A stretch of 64,000 nucleotides of DNA. Source: Litomosoides sigmodontis (taxonomy: Eukaryota; Nematoda; Chromadorea; Rhabditida; Onchocercidae). Below, one piece after another: positions 12,567-25,266 of the stretch; within the stretch, counting starts at the first letter, position 1, and each line of letters opens with the position of its first letter. Both the position numbers and the translations under genes were made by a program. The stretch spans positions 6,363,738 through 6,427,737 of the forward strand of contig OY718808.1 in assembly GCA_963070105.1 (NCBI GenBank). The letters run 5' to 3'. A model generated the notes under the pieces. It saw only the letters and a program-made list of their open reading frames with translations. It made no database searches and had not been told where the DNA came from.

Positions 12567-13120
12567 TGTGCACGTGCCGCATTGTACACTACAACAATGT
12601 CTCTTCTTTCTTCTATGATCTTACCTTTGCTGTCTTTCCTAATTTTGATCAATCAGAAGAGATAAATGTCTTTATAAGGAATTCACCGCTGGCTAGCTAA
12701 TCCTCCAAGACGGGAATGCTAAGTCTAAGTCTAAGGCTAACGAGCTGAGCTTATTAAGACCGCTCTCTGTACGGTTCAATCCTCGCGCAGTACTTGGCGA
12801 TATCACATGTGTTGTTAGTCATCCTGCGTTGCCAAGGTGAGGAGAGTCATAAAAGCGTTAAACTGTAGAATGGCTAGTACTTCCAACTGAACTCTCTTTA
12901 ACTCACTCAATGCTAAGAGGGGACTGCAACGTCATGCAATACCGTTAATTCCAAGATGAGAGTGAGGAGTAATGCGAAGATGAACAAGTACGCCTGTACG
13001 CTAATTAGGAGTTGGGGTGCTTTAATAATTGCTATTTGGATTTGTGGCTATTCGCCGAATTTAAATAATTCAAAATTTTAATTATTTAATTATAGATGGC
13101 TAATGCATGAACAGGGAGAT
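12567..13120. other. Convergent intergenic region
   Basis: This is the space between the 3' ends of the membrane-protein gene (+) and the G alpha gene (-). A relatively GC-rich stretch (about 12670-13020) contains GGTTCAATCC, which resembles a Pol III B box, but no tRNA fold could be drawn. It may be an old dispersed repeat. No coding exon is supported. Confidence 0.5.
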
Positions 13121-16100
13121 TTAGTACAATCCACATCCTCTCAAATTAGCCTGAATGACCATATCGATAACGCTATCCAGAATAGCCTGCAATTGGTTCT
13201 TATCTGTCGCACACGTGTGATGAATGTAAATTGTTTTTTCAGGATTTGCATTTACAGCCTCGAACTTTTGTTCGATAAATCGCACCGAGTCCTCATAGGT
13301 TTGTGGACCTGTAAAAAAAAAACTTAAGGATTTCAAATCTGGAAAAAACTTTCTATCACTTCTTGCTTCAGAAGTGAAAAATGATGACACATTTGGTTAA
13401 GAGTTAAAAATTATCGATTTCAGTCTTAGTAAGATTGAATGTTAAATGTTGAGATTAATGGAAAAAATTTTCCTAGCTTATTGCTACTACAGTCAAATTT
13501 ATAAATGAAATTTGAATTTAGTCACTAAATTGGTTAAAATGAAAAGTAAGTGTGTGCAAACAAACAAACCATCATATTCGGGAAAAGCAATTTTAATCGA
13601 AACCCGTTTAATCTTCTCAGCAAATACATCTTTTTTGTTGAGGAATAAAATTATCGACGTGTCGATAAACCATCGACTGTTACAAATCGATTCAAACAAT
13701 CGTAAGCTTTCGATCATACGATTCTACATGCAAAAAACAAAGTTTCAAAACAACAACTCTTTGTGCTTTGCGTTCTGATCTTCCTGAACGATCCTCAAAA
13801 TTCGATGTCCAAAATGATTTTGTTTTTTAAATTTATATCTATTCCCTACCACATTAGATTACTTCAACTATTTAATGGTTCGTTGCAACCAAGAATAGAA
13901 TCAATAACAGTTGCAGTGAGTAATCTAAGTAGCAACATATGTGCTAAGCGCAATTATCTTCAATCGCTTACTCCGAAATATTGTCCTATTCATATCATTC
14001 ATCTGTAAACACTTCAAAGTTTGGAATATAAGGCTGCACAAGGGGATGAAATTGTACAGCTAATGCAACTAATTTCAAACTCAAACTTTAACCTATGAAC
14101 CCTAAACTTCATGCTACATTATGCAAAATGTAGGAAGTTCCATTACGTACGTATTAATGATAAGAAGGCTAAAACTGAAAAGGGCAAAAATGTTATCAGC
14201 TCACAGCTTCCAAAATATGATTGAGTTTCATTAAGCGCCACAAAGGTAAAAGCTATATTCATTCCAATAGATAAAAGAAGAACAGTGATGTCTGCTAGAA
14301 GCAAATTAAGAGGGGATTTAGCTTATCACTGCGTAGAAGATAGGAAATCACTCGTATTTCCGGTATTCTCGAGACGGAATTCTGGACAGGTAGGAAGCGA
14401 CGCTGACAATCTCGCTCGTTCGACAAGACGATCAATGCTTGCTCGCAGAGCACTATACTTAATTGTCATCTAAACTCTTTGAAAAAGACACTTTTTCGTC
14501 TTTTCGAGAAGAGAAGGAGGAAGTGTTAGACAACTTGCGAATTTCTTGCCAACGAATGAAGCACTCTGAGAGATTTGCGTCAAAAAAGCATGAATTTCAG
14601 GTCAGAAATTTGCAGGATACGTGGGAAGGAACTACCGTTGTTTCGTCTTCAAAAAGCACTTGGTCATATTGACTAATTGCTGCGATGAATATTATTGCAT
14701 TTACATCTTCGAAGCAATGAATCCATTTCTTACGCTCCGAACGTTGTCCGCCCACATCAAAAATTCTAAAAGTTACTTTAATTTAAAAAAGAAAGCGGAA
14801 GAAGAAGATTTTGAAGGACTGAACGAAATTAGATCACTGGCATCCACCGTTTTACTTTTCTTCTATTCAATTTTTGAGAAGGATATCAAAATGATTGCCC
14901 ACATTTCACATGTATTATTTGCATATTCCATCAATGATGAGTAACTAATGAAGCTTTCAGGTAGGAAATTTAAATACATTACGATCAGAGAGATCTCGCA
15001 TATTTCAGCTGTCAGTTTTAAGACTTTCGAACAACATCGATTAATCTGACAATGGCAAGTGCATTAATCTCATTAATCAATCATATTGGCATTAACGTAG
15101 AAGTTGTTTTACTTTATTTTACACCAAAATGCCCTACTAAAATAAACTTAAGTTTGAATGAGACAAAATTAAATTGCCCACCGAAAAACATTTGGAAAAT
15201 CAAAAATTTCTAAAAACAAATTGATCAAACGTAGATAAACTAAAAGTTTTGAAACACTACCGAAAATCAACATTTTTCATTTTAAATTTCACTTCCACGA
15301 TGCCTGTTGTCTTAATTCGACTGAGCAAAATATCTTGTTCGGTAGGCTTATAGCCCGGAAATGAAACTCGATCTATGGAATCCAAAAAGCTGTAAAATTT
15401 TTGCACATTAATTGCAAGAAAATTTTGCCATTGTGTGATGCATAAAATTCATATTTAATTAATTTTTGAAATAGCAAACGGATATGGCTTGCTAAAATTT
15501 CGAGTCTATAAAATCTCAAGTCTAACTAGAAATAGTTAAATTTTTCGCTGATATTAGACTCAGCCGAAATCCCAGTAATTCATTAAAAGATCTTGTTAAT
15601 ATCAGTCTCGGGCACGTGACAATACCGATTCATCTTTTTTTTTTTTTTAATGCGACTTCGGCTAATTCATTTTGCATGCCTTAACATCGGCGATCTTTCA
15701 TCTCAGCTGAAAGCTCAAATAACTCCAACAAGAAGAAGGCCCACATTGAAATTGAGGAGAAGCTCTATTAATGACAAAACGTTTACTAAGCGGTAGATTC
15801 CGCCATCTGAAATTCATTTCCACGTTCGTATGCATCCCTACGAACTCCTCTATCAGCCCATAAATTCTTCAACGCAATGCTTAGCGCAGGTGTTAAAGAT
15901 TCTGATTCGCTACCCGACTTCAGCGCATCCATTACAATGCGTGCATCGGCCTAGAAAATTGTCTCAAGAAAAAAGGACGTCAGCAAATTATCACTTTTGT
16001 CTCACGTCCAATTGAAACTACTCTGAGAAAATTCAGAGTATAATTTGTAGAAAAAGCAAGCAAATGGATGACATCATCAATGCGTCATGGAGTTTAAAGT

Positions 16101-16845
16101 TTTTGAAAAAGTTTCAGTGACGAGACCTACATCTCGTTCAGGATTCTCAAACGGGATGTCGAGCTTCTTCATGCCTCGTAGAATAGAGGCCATTCCTTGT
16201 ACTATATTATTGTAAATCACCACTTTTTGTTGATTTATTTCATCATCAGTAAATCCATTTGTGTGCAACAACCTGAATGATATGACTTTTGTTCAAAATT
16301 GATATTTAAAATTTTCTTTCTAATAATCACTAAGACATAAAAAAGTAACTTGAATTTTAAACCAATTAAATTGCTTTCAAGGCTAAAAAGTGCACATATA
16401 CACCAAAATTTTGCTCATTAAAGATTTCATTTCTGTTAGATTTGAACTTTGCTTTCAAATCAAAGCTAAAATTGTAATCAAAAAATTCAACTTATCTCAT
16501 TTGCTTCAAAACTGTACTTTTCCCGCATTCACCAGGTCCTAAAAGTTACTCTAATTGTGTTGTTAATGGGAGAGAATTGCAGCGCATGAAAGCTTGTGAA
16601 AATCATTTCTTAATTTCTATGATTCCTTAAAAATCAACATAATTTCTGCAGCTCAGTGTACCTTAATAGTGCTTGAACCATTAAAGCGACAAGTAAGTAA
16701 TTTCATAAAAGGGAAAAAAGAACGAACCTAGAAGGAGTAATTTGATAGTATTCTTCTGAGCAGTACGACCTTGAATCATTTCTCGATCAATCGCTTTACT
16801 CTTTTCAACCATCGTTTTTTCTTCTTGACTTTGGCATATTCCCAT
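13121..16845 (-). CDS. Heterotrimeric G-protein alpha subunit, Gi/o-like, nematode chemosensory type
   Basis: Exons on the minus strand, 5' to 3': 16845-16728, 16538-16496, 16272-16131, 15950-15787, 15389-15261, 14765-14636, 13723-13570, 13308-13121. They sum to 355 aa, the standard G alpha length. Visible features: MGICQS (N-myristoylation Gly2 and a nearby palmitoylatable Cys); P-loop GPGECGKST at residues 40-48; switch I SRIKTTG with Arg180; DVGGQRSER with catalytic Gln206; NKKD at 271-274; TCATD at 325-329; and the C-terminus GCGLY with the pertussis-toxin-type cysteine. The GTPase would couple a seven-helix receptor to intracellular effectors at the plasma membrane. [12 protein letters not shown] and [10 protein letters not shown] recall C. 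elegans ODR-3-type sensory G alphas (from memory), whereas the tail is Gi/o-like. The second intron begins AT instead of GT, and the P-loop has Pro where Ala is usual. Confidence 0.93.
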
Positions 16846-19800
16846 TTTATCGCGGATTTTTTTAGTTAATGAGATTTGTCTAGCTAATTAGCAAGCTAGC
16901 AGTGGTTGGCTTCTAGACTGATTTCACGTTGAAAACACGAACAAGTCCAGGACTGGCAGCATTAAAGATACCGTTCATTTCATAAATTTCAAAAAATTAA
17001 TTGAATAAAGCAGTTACAATTCAATCAGTTCTGATAAACCCGCTTTAAACGCAGTTAGTTTCCCACGTCGTATGATTCATTCGAAAGAAGACGATCAAAT
17101 TGCAATTATTACAATAAAATCAAACATATTGTTTACAGCTAAGGTTTGAAGTGAACTCCAAAATTTCATTTCACTTTTCATTTCTGTACAAGATAATATT
17201 ACTCATCATGATTTGGAAGTGAAGAAACAATAAAGAATTAAAAGGGACTAGGAATAGGAGAAGAAAGAACTGTATTACAGTATCATTGTAGATAGTAAAG
17301 TTACGCAAAATAAAATCACTGCAAACGTACCTTAGTACTACTTAAATAACAATTTTTGGCATTGCAAGAAGAATTGAAAATTCCTCCCAATGCATTTTCA
17401 ATCAGTGCCAGTTTATCATTGTCATTAAGCATGAATTTCCAAATTAATTGATGCGACTTAACCATCAATTTCATAGAATCAATTAGCTTAAAGCATCACC
17501 TAAGTACTGAAGCATCCATTTCCGTGTAAATAATTCTCTCTACTCAATCCTTAATTCAAAATTCTACCATGCATGATTTCGCTGAAAGTGAGGGTTGGAT
17601 AGTTGTTATAGTTACTTTCTACTAGCTGACAAGCAGTTAGAAAGAAAGTTTTTCAAAATAATTTTGATTTCGAAAAGTAAAGTTGTTCGTTTGATTCGAC
17701 ATTTCATAAAAATGCAACGACGCGACGCTCTCGGACGTGATCGTCATTTTAAAAAATATGAAATTCAATTGTATTCTTATAAATGCCTGCAAAGTTTTAT
17801 TTCTAAATGAGAAGGTAAAAGCTAATGTTTTATCTGATACTGTCGAATGTTAACTTAAGCAAGAAGGCAGATTTTTTTTTGTAACAAAAAAGACATGAAA
17901 TTTAAAAGAGACGTCGATCTTTAATTGAAATGAAAACAAGTTTTTTTTTAAGATCAAGGGGGATTATTGCAACATTTTACTTAAAACTGCTTGATCAATT
18001 AGATAATTGCTTCGATGAGACCTATTTTTAAATTTATGCCTTTTGGATTTTCCCTGCAATTTACGTTATATGTTTTCACTCGGAAAGAAAATGCTGGCGC
18101 GTGTAATTAAGATGCAGACATTGGTGGCAGTAATTCCGTCCTACTGTTTGAGCTTTAAAAATTGGTGATTATTTTTTAAAGAAAATATTTAGCGATGGAT
18201 TTCTCTAGGCAAGAGGCTCTTTGAAATGTTCGAGAAAAATGGATGAAGCTAAAAGCATGAAATAGTCAACCAAAAATTGTTATGTGAACTCAGCGTGGAT
18301 CAATGTTTAGAGATGTCTTTTCAATTACAAAAATAAGAAATTTAAAGAAATTTTTTAATTAGTAAATTCATTAAAAGTTTTTTGTGTTAAAATTATGTTA
18401 TATATGATTGTATGAAGAAAAAGCGCTCAATAGTTTCCGCCTTTTACATGACAGAATTTTTGAATAGAAAGTCCACTTATTATATAATTGGAAAATTTAA
18501 TAAGTTCTCTTTTGGGAATTTAATTTCTCTTTTGGAAATTTAGATGGAAGCTTCGACAACACTAAAGAGGGACACATGCAATCGGAAAATTGTCATCTTT
18601 TGTGCGTGAGTGTGTTGCTACATTTGTGATTGTTAATTCAGAGATATTTGCGTTGGATTCGAGACGGCATTTCTTGTACCGCAACGCTCTACTCATTTCC
18701 AAGTCTGCGAGCGAAAGGAAGCTGTGTGGAGGCATCTCCTCCCTCAGAGACAGTCTGTGCAACGGTTTCCTACACTCATCCCACTCGTCCGTTAGATTTC
18801 AGCGTAAACTAACTTCTCACAAATGTCCAACTAATTCGATGACAATTACTCAATTAGTAAAACTTCCGTTTAAGTGCACTGCTTCCTCACTCAAATCATA
18901 CGACAAGTGAGCGCTTTTCAAAAATTGTTAGCTTCAGCAAAGACAAGAAAAAAATAAAGAGAGAGAGAGAGGGAGGGAGAAAATGCAGGGCTCAAAAAAA
19001 TATATATACAGCTTATTGAAACATGTGCGTCGGAATGCACTCCAACGGTGGGATGGATAGTTGCTGAAGGGAAAGCAGTAACTAATATGTCCCACGCTCT
19101 GTTTATCTCACCGGTACTGAGGTAGTGATACCTACAAACCAAGACATTTATCCGCTTCATCACCCTGACAACCTAAATATGCCCATCAGCACTAATAAGT
19201 AGGCACGCAGAGAACTTATTATTGTTATTGTTATTACTATTGTTGTCATTGTTAACGCGCTTTTGCATATATCCTTCGGACGTAAGAAGCGCTGGTTTCA
19301 TTTCAGTACTCCGAGGCATGGGACATGCCATCGCAGCAGTGGCTGTATCTGAGCACAGACCGCAATAATCCTACTTGCTTCGGGGCCGCTTCACCACCTA
19401 GGCTAATGAACGTGGACCACTACAATAAACCACTAGAAATTGTATGTAGGAAAAATCGCTTATGACCCAGTATGAAAGGTAATAGCTAACTGCTGAGATC
19501 ACACCTTTACTTATTTCTATTAGCTTGAAGCTCCGACGAACGCGTTGATCTACGTATACTTCCAGCTTCACATATCTTTGACACCTGCATATTTACTACC
19601 CTATATCAGTTATCAATAAGCAGTCCCTCACTTTCAGGACTTCCTTGACCATTCCTTCCAATATTTAACAAAATGATAAAATTTTGTCTTTCAATGTAAT
19701 GTTGATGAGAGTAACAAAAAATAGTAGGAAAATATTACTTTAAAAAATCAGATCGACTGGATCCAAAAAAACATTAATTTGATAATACGAGTGTGCAGGT

Positions 19801-20152
19801 AACGACTTGCTCACACAGTGGAGTGCTGACAGTCTTCTAACGCGTATTTGATTATACAGGTTTTTAAAATACCAAATCCTAAAATAGTGCCACAATCTCC
19901 AAATACGACGTCAATCACCACCTACTTTAGTAATAATATCGCTCTGTCGGATCAAACAGTAACGACAGTTAAAATAACTGTTCAGAAAAAAACCCAGTTC
20001 TTTAAAATCCTTTCAAACATAATTTCTTCTGTGAAGTTTTAAGGAATAAGTAAACACTCCAATGATACTATTTTCATGAAAATAATGTGACATCTATAAT
20101 TAAATAAACCAACGTGATAAAAAAGATTGGCATTAATTTAACAAAAAAACAA
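16846..20152. other. Intergenic region between G alpha and csn-1
   Basis: This holds the G alpha 5' flank and the csn-1 3' flank. I see no supported exon. A purine run (18957-18978) and a GC-richer block (about 19200-19445) of repeat-like character are present. An open frame at 19848-20042 follows a plausible acceptor but matches nothing known. Confidence 0.5.
19200..19445. repeat. Candidate interspersed repeat (GC-rich island)
   Basis: An ATT/GTT trinucleotide-rich lead-in (about 19216-19250) is followed by roughly 190 bases of markedly higher GC than the surroundings, with no open frame. The sharp composition change and simple-sequence edge look like a non-autonomous interspersed element. 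No target-site duplication could be confirmed. Confidence 0.3.
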
Positions 20153-23100
20153 TCATTCATTAACTTTATCACAACCATCGACATCAGAAACTGCATCTTT
20201 CAGAAATGAAGGAGTTTGTTGACCATCTGAGCGCTGCTGCAATGTTACTTCCTGAGAACTCTCATTACCGGTAGTTATCGAAGAAGACGCTTCAAATAAC
20301 GACTTTTCAATTGCAGGTGAAACTTCCATGCTCTCCCTTCTTATCGAACTATTCTAAAATTGGATTCATCTAAGCACAAGGGAAATAAGGCAATGCAGGT
20401 CAATTACTGCTAATAAAATCAGCGTAAATTCCACATCACCGTGATGGATCCCACACAAGTGTAACAACCTTGGGCACTTCATTTGAACTATCTGCTTCCG
20501 CAGCTTGTGATGAATTCATCGGACTAGAAGTGACACGAGAAGAACCAAAAATACGTGACATCAAACTTCTAGCAGGTCCTAAAACACATATATTTAAAAA
20601 ACGAAGCCTAATTTCAAACATTCAGAATTTAAAATTGCCTCAGATAAGGTTCATATACTACGTAATTTAATACAACGTGATGGAATAGAAAAATTGTGTT
20701 TTGCATATGGCGTGTGACTTCTAAGTCCTTTTGAGCCAGTTAAAAATAAATTCTAAAACTAGATCTCATTTATTTAGATTACCGTAACACCATAATAAAG
20801 ACCAACGAACAGATGGATTACATTCTGATTCAAAACAATGTTTTCTCTAGCAGAAAAATACTTCTTACAAAACGAACCCGGTTGTTGACTGGTTGAACAG
20901 CTTGCTACGCTGTCGCTTGCGCTACCTAAAACTCGGATATTTGCTAAAAATATTTTCAAAATGTCATACAAAAATATGCAAATTTTTTTCAGGACCAAGG
21001 ACAATTATTCCTGTTGATAAAATCAGATAGGTTTTCAAACACTGAAATAGCATATCTAATAGCCTTGAATGTTGAACTAGAAAATACATGTCTGCTAACC
21101 AGCACATATTTTACGTTCCGACAGTTCGTCGGTTGTAGAAGATCCTTGAAGAGGACGACGCCTATTACGTGCACCGTTTTCTGTTTGCCCGACTACTATT
21201 TGTGCTTGGTGAAGTGCGGCCCGTAATAAGATATCCAAAATATTACGATGCATCGAATTACTAACTTCTATAAGCCTTAAAATTGGCCGAATCAAAATAT
21301 CAAACCAGAAGATACATATCTACACAAATGAACTAATGTCATTTTCTCAAAATTATTTATAGAGACTTCAGAAATGTAAACTCCAAAAATTGTGCTAATG
21401 CAAAACTAAAAACATACTCATTGTAAGTAGCCGTAACTTGGTTTTCGACTTTCGCATGCAGCTTTTTGCGAGAGGAATCGATCCTTGCAGATATTTCGTT
21501 TTTCGCAATTAATTTAACAATCTCATTTTCCAGCTGTAATATTAATAATGGACTAAATTTATTTAATAAATTACATAAAATCTATCATAAAGCAACTTTT
21601 TTCACTATTTCTCTCAATAATTAAAAAAGATCACTATTTATCTCGATGGTTACTAAAGATATCATAGCAACAGCTAACTTTTACACATTTACGAAAAGAG
21701 CTACAGTCGAACACTGAAGGCGAAACAAAATCACGTCACTTCCTCTTCTTAAAAATAGAAATGAGTCCAAAACTAAGCTAAAAATAGTGCATCAATTTTT
21801 TTAACAAAATCAAATATAATGTCCGAAACAAAATTTCTAAATGCAAAATAAAAAGATTACCTCGCTGACATGAACACGAAATATAACAGCCATTTTTTCC
21901 ATATCAGCAACTGCGTAGGGGGTAAAATACTGTACAATTGCTCGTCGCCGAATTAAATAATACAGCTGCTTTACATGAGACCAAAGATGCATATTTAAAA
22001 GAAGCTGGTCGCGAATCTAAAAAAAATAAAAAAGCTTATTTCTCTTTCTGAAAAAGTCATTTCTCTGAAAGAGAAATAAGCCAAGGAATCTAATGGAACG
22101 TACAAAATTTGAGGGATTTTTTGTGCAAACAGTCTGACAGCAGTAATTAATATTGTAAAGTGGGTCGATTAAAACAGAAAAAATGAACACTACCCAATTT
22201 TCACTGTATATGAAAATTGAATCGTATCTTATTGATTAAACAGTTCAGTAAATATTTCCCTCAAAAGGCTGTGGGAAATATATCTGCAGTCTTGGACGTT
22301 CAGCAATTTCAAACTACGGCAAAAAAAATTCGCGTGAATTATAACAGAGAAGAATACTCATTTACCAATTCATTGCGACGATTCGCACTTTTCGCACTTT
22401 TCATACAAAATTCTTTCCGCAATGTGAAGGATACAGAAAAAAATGTAAAACTGTCAATTAACATGGAACATACCTCTTCCAAAATATCAAAACAGATTCC
22501 AAATTGATTTTTTACAAATTTCTGCAGTAATTCAATAAGTCTTGGTTCCGTTTCGAGGAATTTCCAAAACAATAAACTTCCCAGAACTTTTTCTTTCAGT
22601 TCTGATCGACTAAAAGTTGCTAATGCACAGATGGTGCCGAATGTAACAACATCCTTTGCAGCCAATAAAGTTGGGTAATCAAAATGATCAAATTCAATCT
22701 GAAACGACCAAATTCAATCTTAAGTAGTTAATCATTGGTTTCAAAGTACAAGAAGAAAACTATAACAAATCACAGTAACATACACCAGCAATTCGATCAG
22801 CCATTTTAGAATTTCATTTTTTTGTCCATAATTATCCATATATATTTATATATGTGTAAATCATACTTTACTTAAACATCATTTAAACCTTATCGAATAC
22901 CTTCAAACACTTCTCGGCTACTAGTCTGTAATTTCTCATATTAAGATAATTTAAGGCAGAAATTGCTCCCGCTTTGGCCTTTGCAGTGTCAATTGTTTCT
23001 TTCATATTCCTAGTCGCTGCATAAGTTGAATTTGCTGCTAAACGACCAGGCCGACTAGTTGATGTTGCTGCCACACTTTCCACTTCCATTGCTTCAACTG

Positions 23101-25266
23101 CAAAGACAACTAAACGAATTGGAGAATTTTTCCGAATAAATTTAGGAAGATATTTGTATTGAGTAGCTGATTTTATTCGCACGCACGCTAATTTAAACGA
23201 TGAACTCGGTAAATCAGACTACTGTTTAGACATTGCAATTTCTTGATTTGAATTTTTTGAAGTAACAAAAAACTTAATGTAAATACATCTGTCTGTTGGT
23301 ATAATCATATTGGAATGATCATACCAGTCATTTTGTTCGTTAAAAGAAATAAGTCAATATTTGAAATGCGTACTCAGAGCTCTTTCGACCTGCGCAAGAA
23401 GAGGCTCTACTCGATGCCAGTGATTAAGATATATCGTCACTTCTATCCAACTCATCAACATCTGTAACCAAAAAAAAATATCAAAAAAAAAATTTTAGCT
23501 GAGAAAGTCACAGAAACCTGAAGAATCAATCTTCAAATTCTTCGAGCTTAAAATTAGAATAGTCCAACTTAACATGAATGTGACAACAGCAAGTGATTCT
23601 GATATTCATTCTACGGCCAGTAACAACAAGTTCATGGTGAACCATTATTAGCATCATAAAGAAGTGTACAGCATCGAACAATTACAAGTATCCAGAAGAT
23701 TATGCATATTTTCAATCTTATAATGAAACACCTCAGAGACCTCGATAACATGTTTCGGTGAAGTGCAATATTCTCGTATTCCGCGACCATATAGCTTAGC
23801 AGCTTCTAGCAGTTGTCCCATGGTGATCTGTTGTTCAAAAAGATCATGCATGGTGCGTCTCGTAGATTCCTATATTTAGTTTTTTTGTAAGAAACAATAA
23901 GTTCAGAATAAATTGCGATAAAAACTGAACTGGTACAATAAACTAAGAACGTAGCGACCTTCAGTGAGTTTTATTGAAACTAATTTTAGCTTCATTAACG
24001 CACCTTGACGCCCTCTTCTTTCTGCCTTTTAAATTCAACTGCAAGCATATCCAAGCGAGCCTGTGCTTTTGCTGTGGTTGCATCTACCCACTGCGAATTC
24101 AGACGAGGCAAATCATCAACAGTATTCACATCTGCCGAAACACCAGATGAGTGTAATTCAAGAGGTGCTGCACGCAGAGAATTCAAACGATGATGAGCTG
24201 CTAGATACACTTGCACATTTGAAGTATGCTGCAAACTAAAATTATCGACCTCTCGTACTTCAATTCCACATAATAATATAACTACTGCCCAACTATTCAA
24301 GGAACTGCCGCCGATATTAAATTTACTTTTAAAGTCCCAGGTATTATTTTGCAGTAAAACAAAATTTTGAACAAAAAAGATGAAATTAAAATAAACGAAT
24401 AGCTACCTCAACAATATAATTGATAAGCATAATTAATGAATCTTTTCGGAGTGGAGGACATGTATCGGATATGAACAACAATCGGTTAATCAACGCATAA
24501 CCTAGAATGATTTACAACTGAAGCATTTATGGAATATATATCCAATTAACAGTTTATTGGTTTTCCCTATTACAAAGTTGATAACTATGTAAAACTTGCC
24601 TAAAGTAAAAACAAAAAGAAAATAGTACGAAAGCATTCCTCAAATCACATTGAAAGGGAGGTTCGTAACATCTGATTATAAGCGGTAATATTTAAATTTC
24701 TATTAAATTTACCCGATTAACCTGCCATACCTCACCGCATGAACACAAAAAAGTAGTAGAACTTTATGAGATGAATGATGATTTCAATAAAGATACTACA
24801 GAAAAGCGAGCCAAACATATAAAGCTAAGTTACTCAAACATAAACTATTCACATCTTTTTTACTTCGGTTTTATGGCAATAAAAAATTAACATTGTTTCG
24901 ATAAAATGTTTAAGCTTCAAGCGGTTTATTGGAGTTACCTGCATAACTAGCTCGAATTGCTTCCAAATCGAACGGTACGGAATTAACAACGTTCTGTGCA
25001 ACAGTTGGTGCACCTGAGGTTTTCTGAAGAGTACTACCTAAAATGCATTAAACTGAGTGCTTAACTTTTTTATGCCATAACAACTAGGTGTAAACAAATA
25101 CTAAAAACTTCAACTGGCCATTTTCTCCAGGAAGTACAGGTGAAACCACATGCTGAGTAACAAATTCGTCATCAACATCATTTCCGTTATTCAGATCGAA
25201 ATCGGCATCGTCTATGGGTTCGTCCACATGGGCATTCATCATATCGTCCGGATCAGGCACCGACAT
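20153..25266 (-). CDS. csn-1: COP9 signalosome subunit 1 (CSN1/GPS1)
   Basis: Exons 5' to 3' on the minus strand: 25266-25102, 25023-24939, 24501-24407, 24228-24004, 23869-23741, 23461-23374, 23097-22901, 22698-22474, 22016-21861, 21533-21418, 21275-21100, 20578-20440, 20348-20153; about 663 aa. The acidic N-terminus is followed by the Rpn7/CSN1 helical repeat (TWVDAT-like SQWVDATTAKAQ, then ESTRRTMHDLF, YGRGIREYCTSPKHVIEM). The PCI domain lies near residues 340-500 (AAKDVVTFGTICALATFSR, IRRRAIVQYFTPYAVADM, ISARIDSSRKKL), then a LLRAALHQAQI helix matching the family's C-terminus, then a Ser/Glu-rich worm-specific tail. CSN1 is the scaffold subunit of the complex that removes NEDD8 from cullins and so tunes CRL ubiquitin ligases. 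The junctions of exons 1/2 and 12/13 have alternatives a few codons away. The gene is head-to-head with the E(z) gene. Confidence 0.93.
22034..22081. repeat. Perfect 15-bp hairpin in a csn-1 intron
   Basis: GCTTATTTCTCTTTC at 22034-22048 is the exact reverse complement of 22067-22081, with an 18-base loop. It sits in the intron between the exons at 22016 and 22474. It may be a small MITE relic or an RNA structure. Confidence 0.8.

Noticed and set aside
12740..12800. Possible tRNA or tRNA-derived SINE (GGTTCAATCC box)
   Set aside because: No matching acceptor stem, anticodon arm or convincing A box could be drawn.
18562..18910. Overlapping open frames on both strands near 18.6-18.9 kb
   Set aside because: Neither strand shows a recognisable domain or splice chain; frames overlap antisense, as expected for chance openness.
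19848..20042. Open frame of 64 aa after an acceptor-like TTATACAG
   Set aside because: No similarity, no upstream donor exon and low-complexity composition; insufficient to call a gene.
20989..21295. Plus-strand open frames inside csn-1
   Set aside because: They are antisense shadows of csn-1 exon 11, which aligns well with the CSN1 family.
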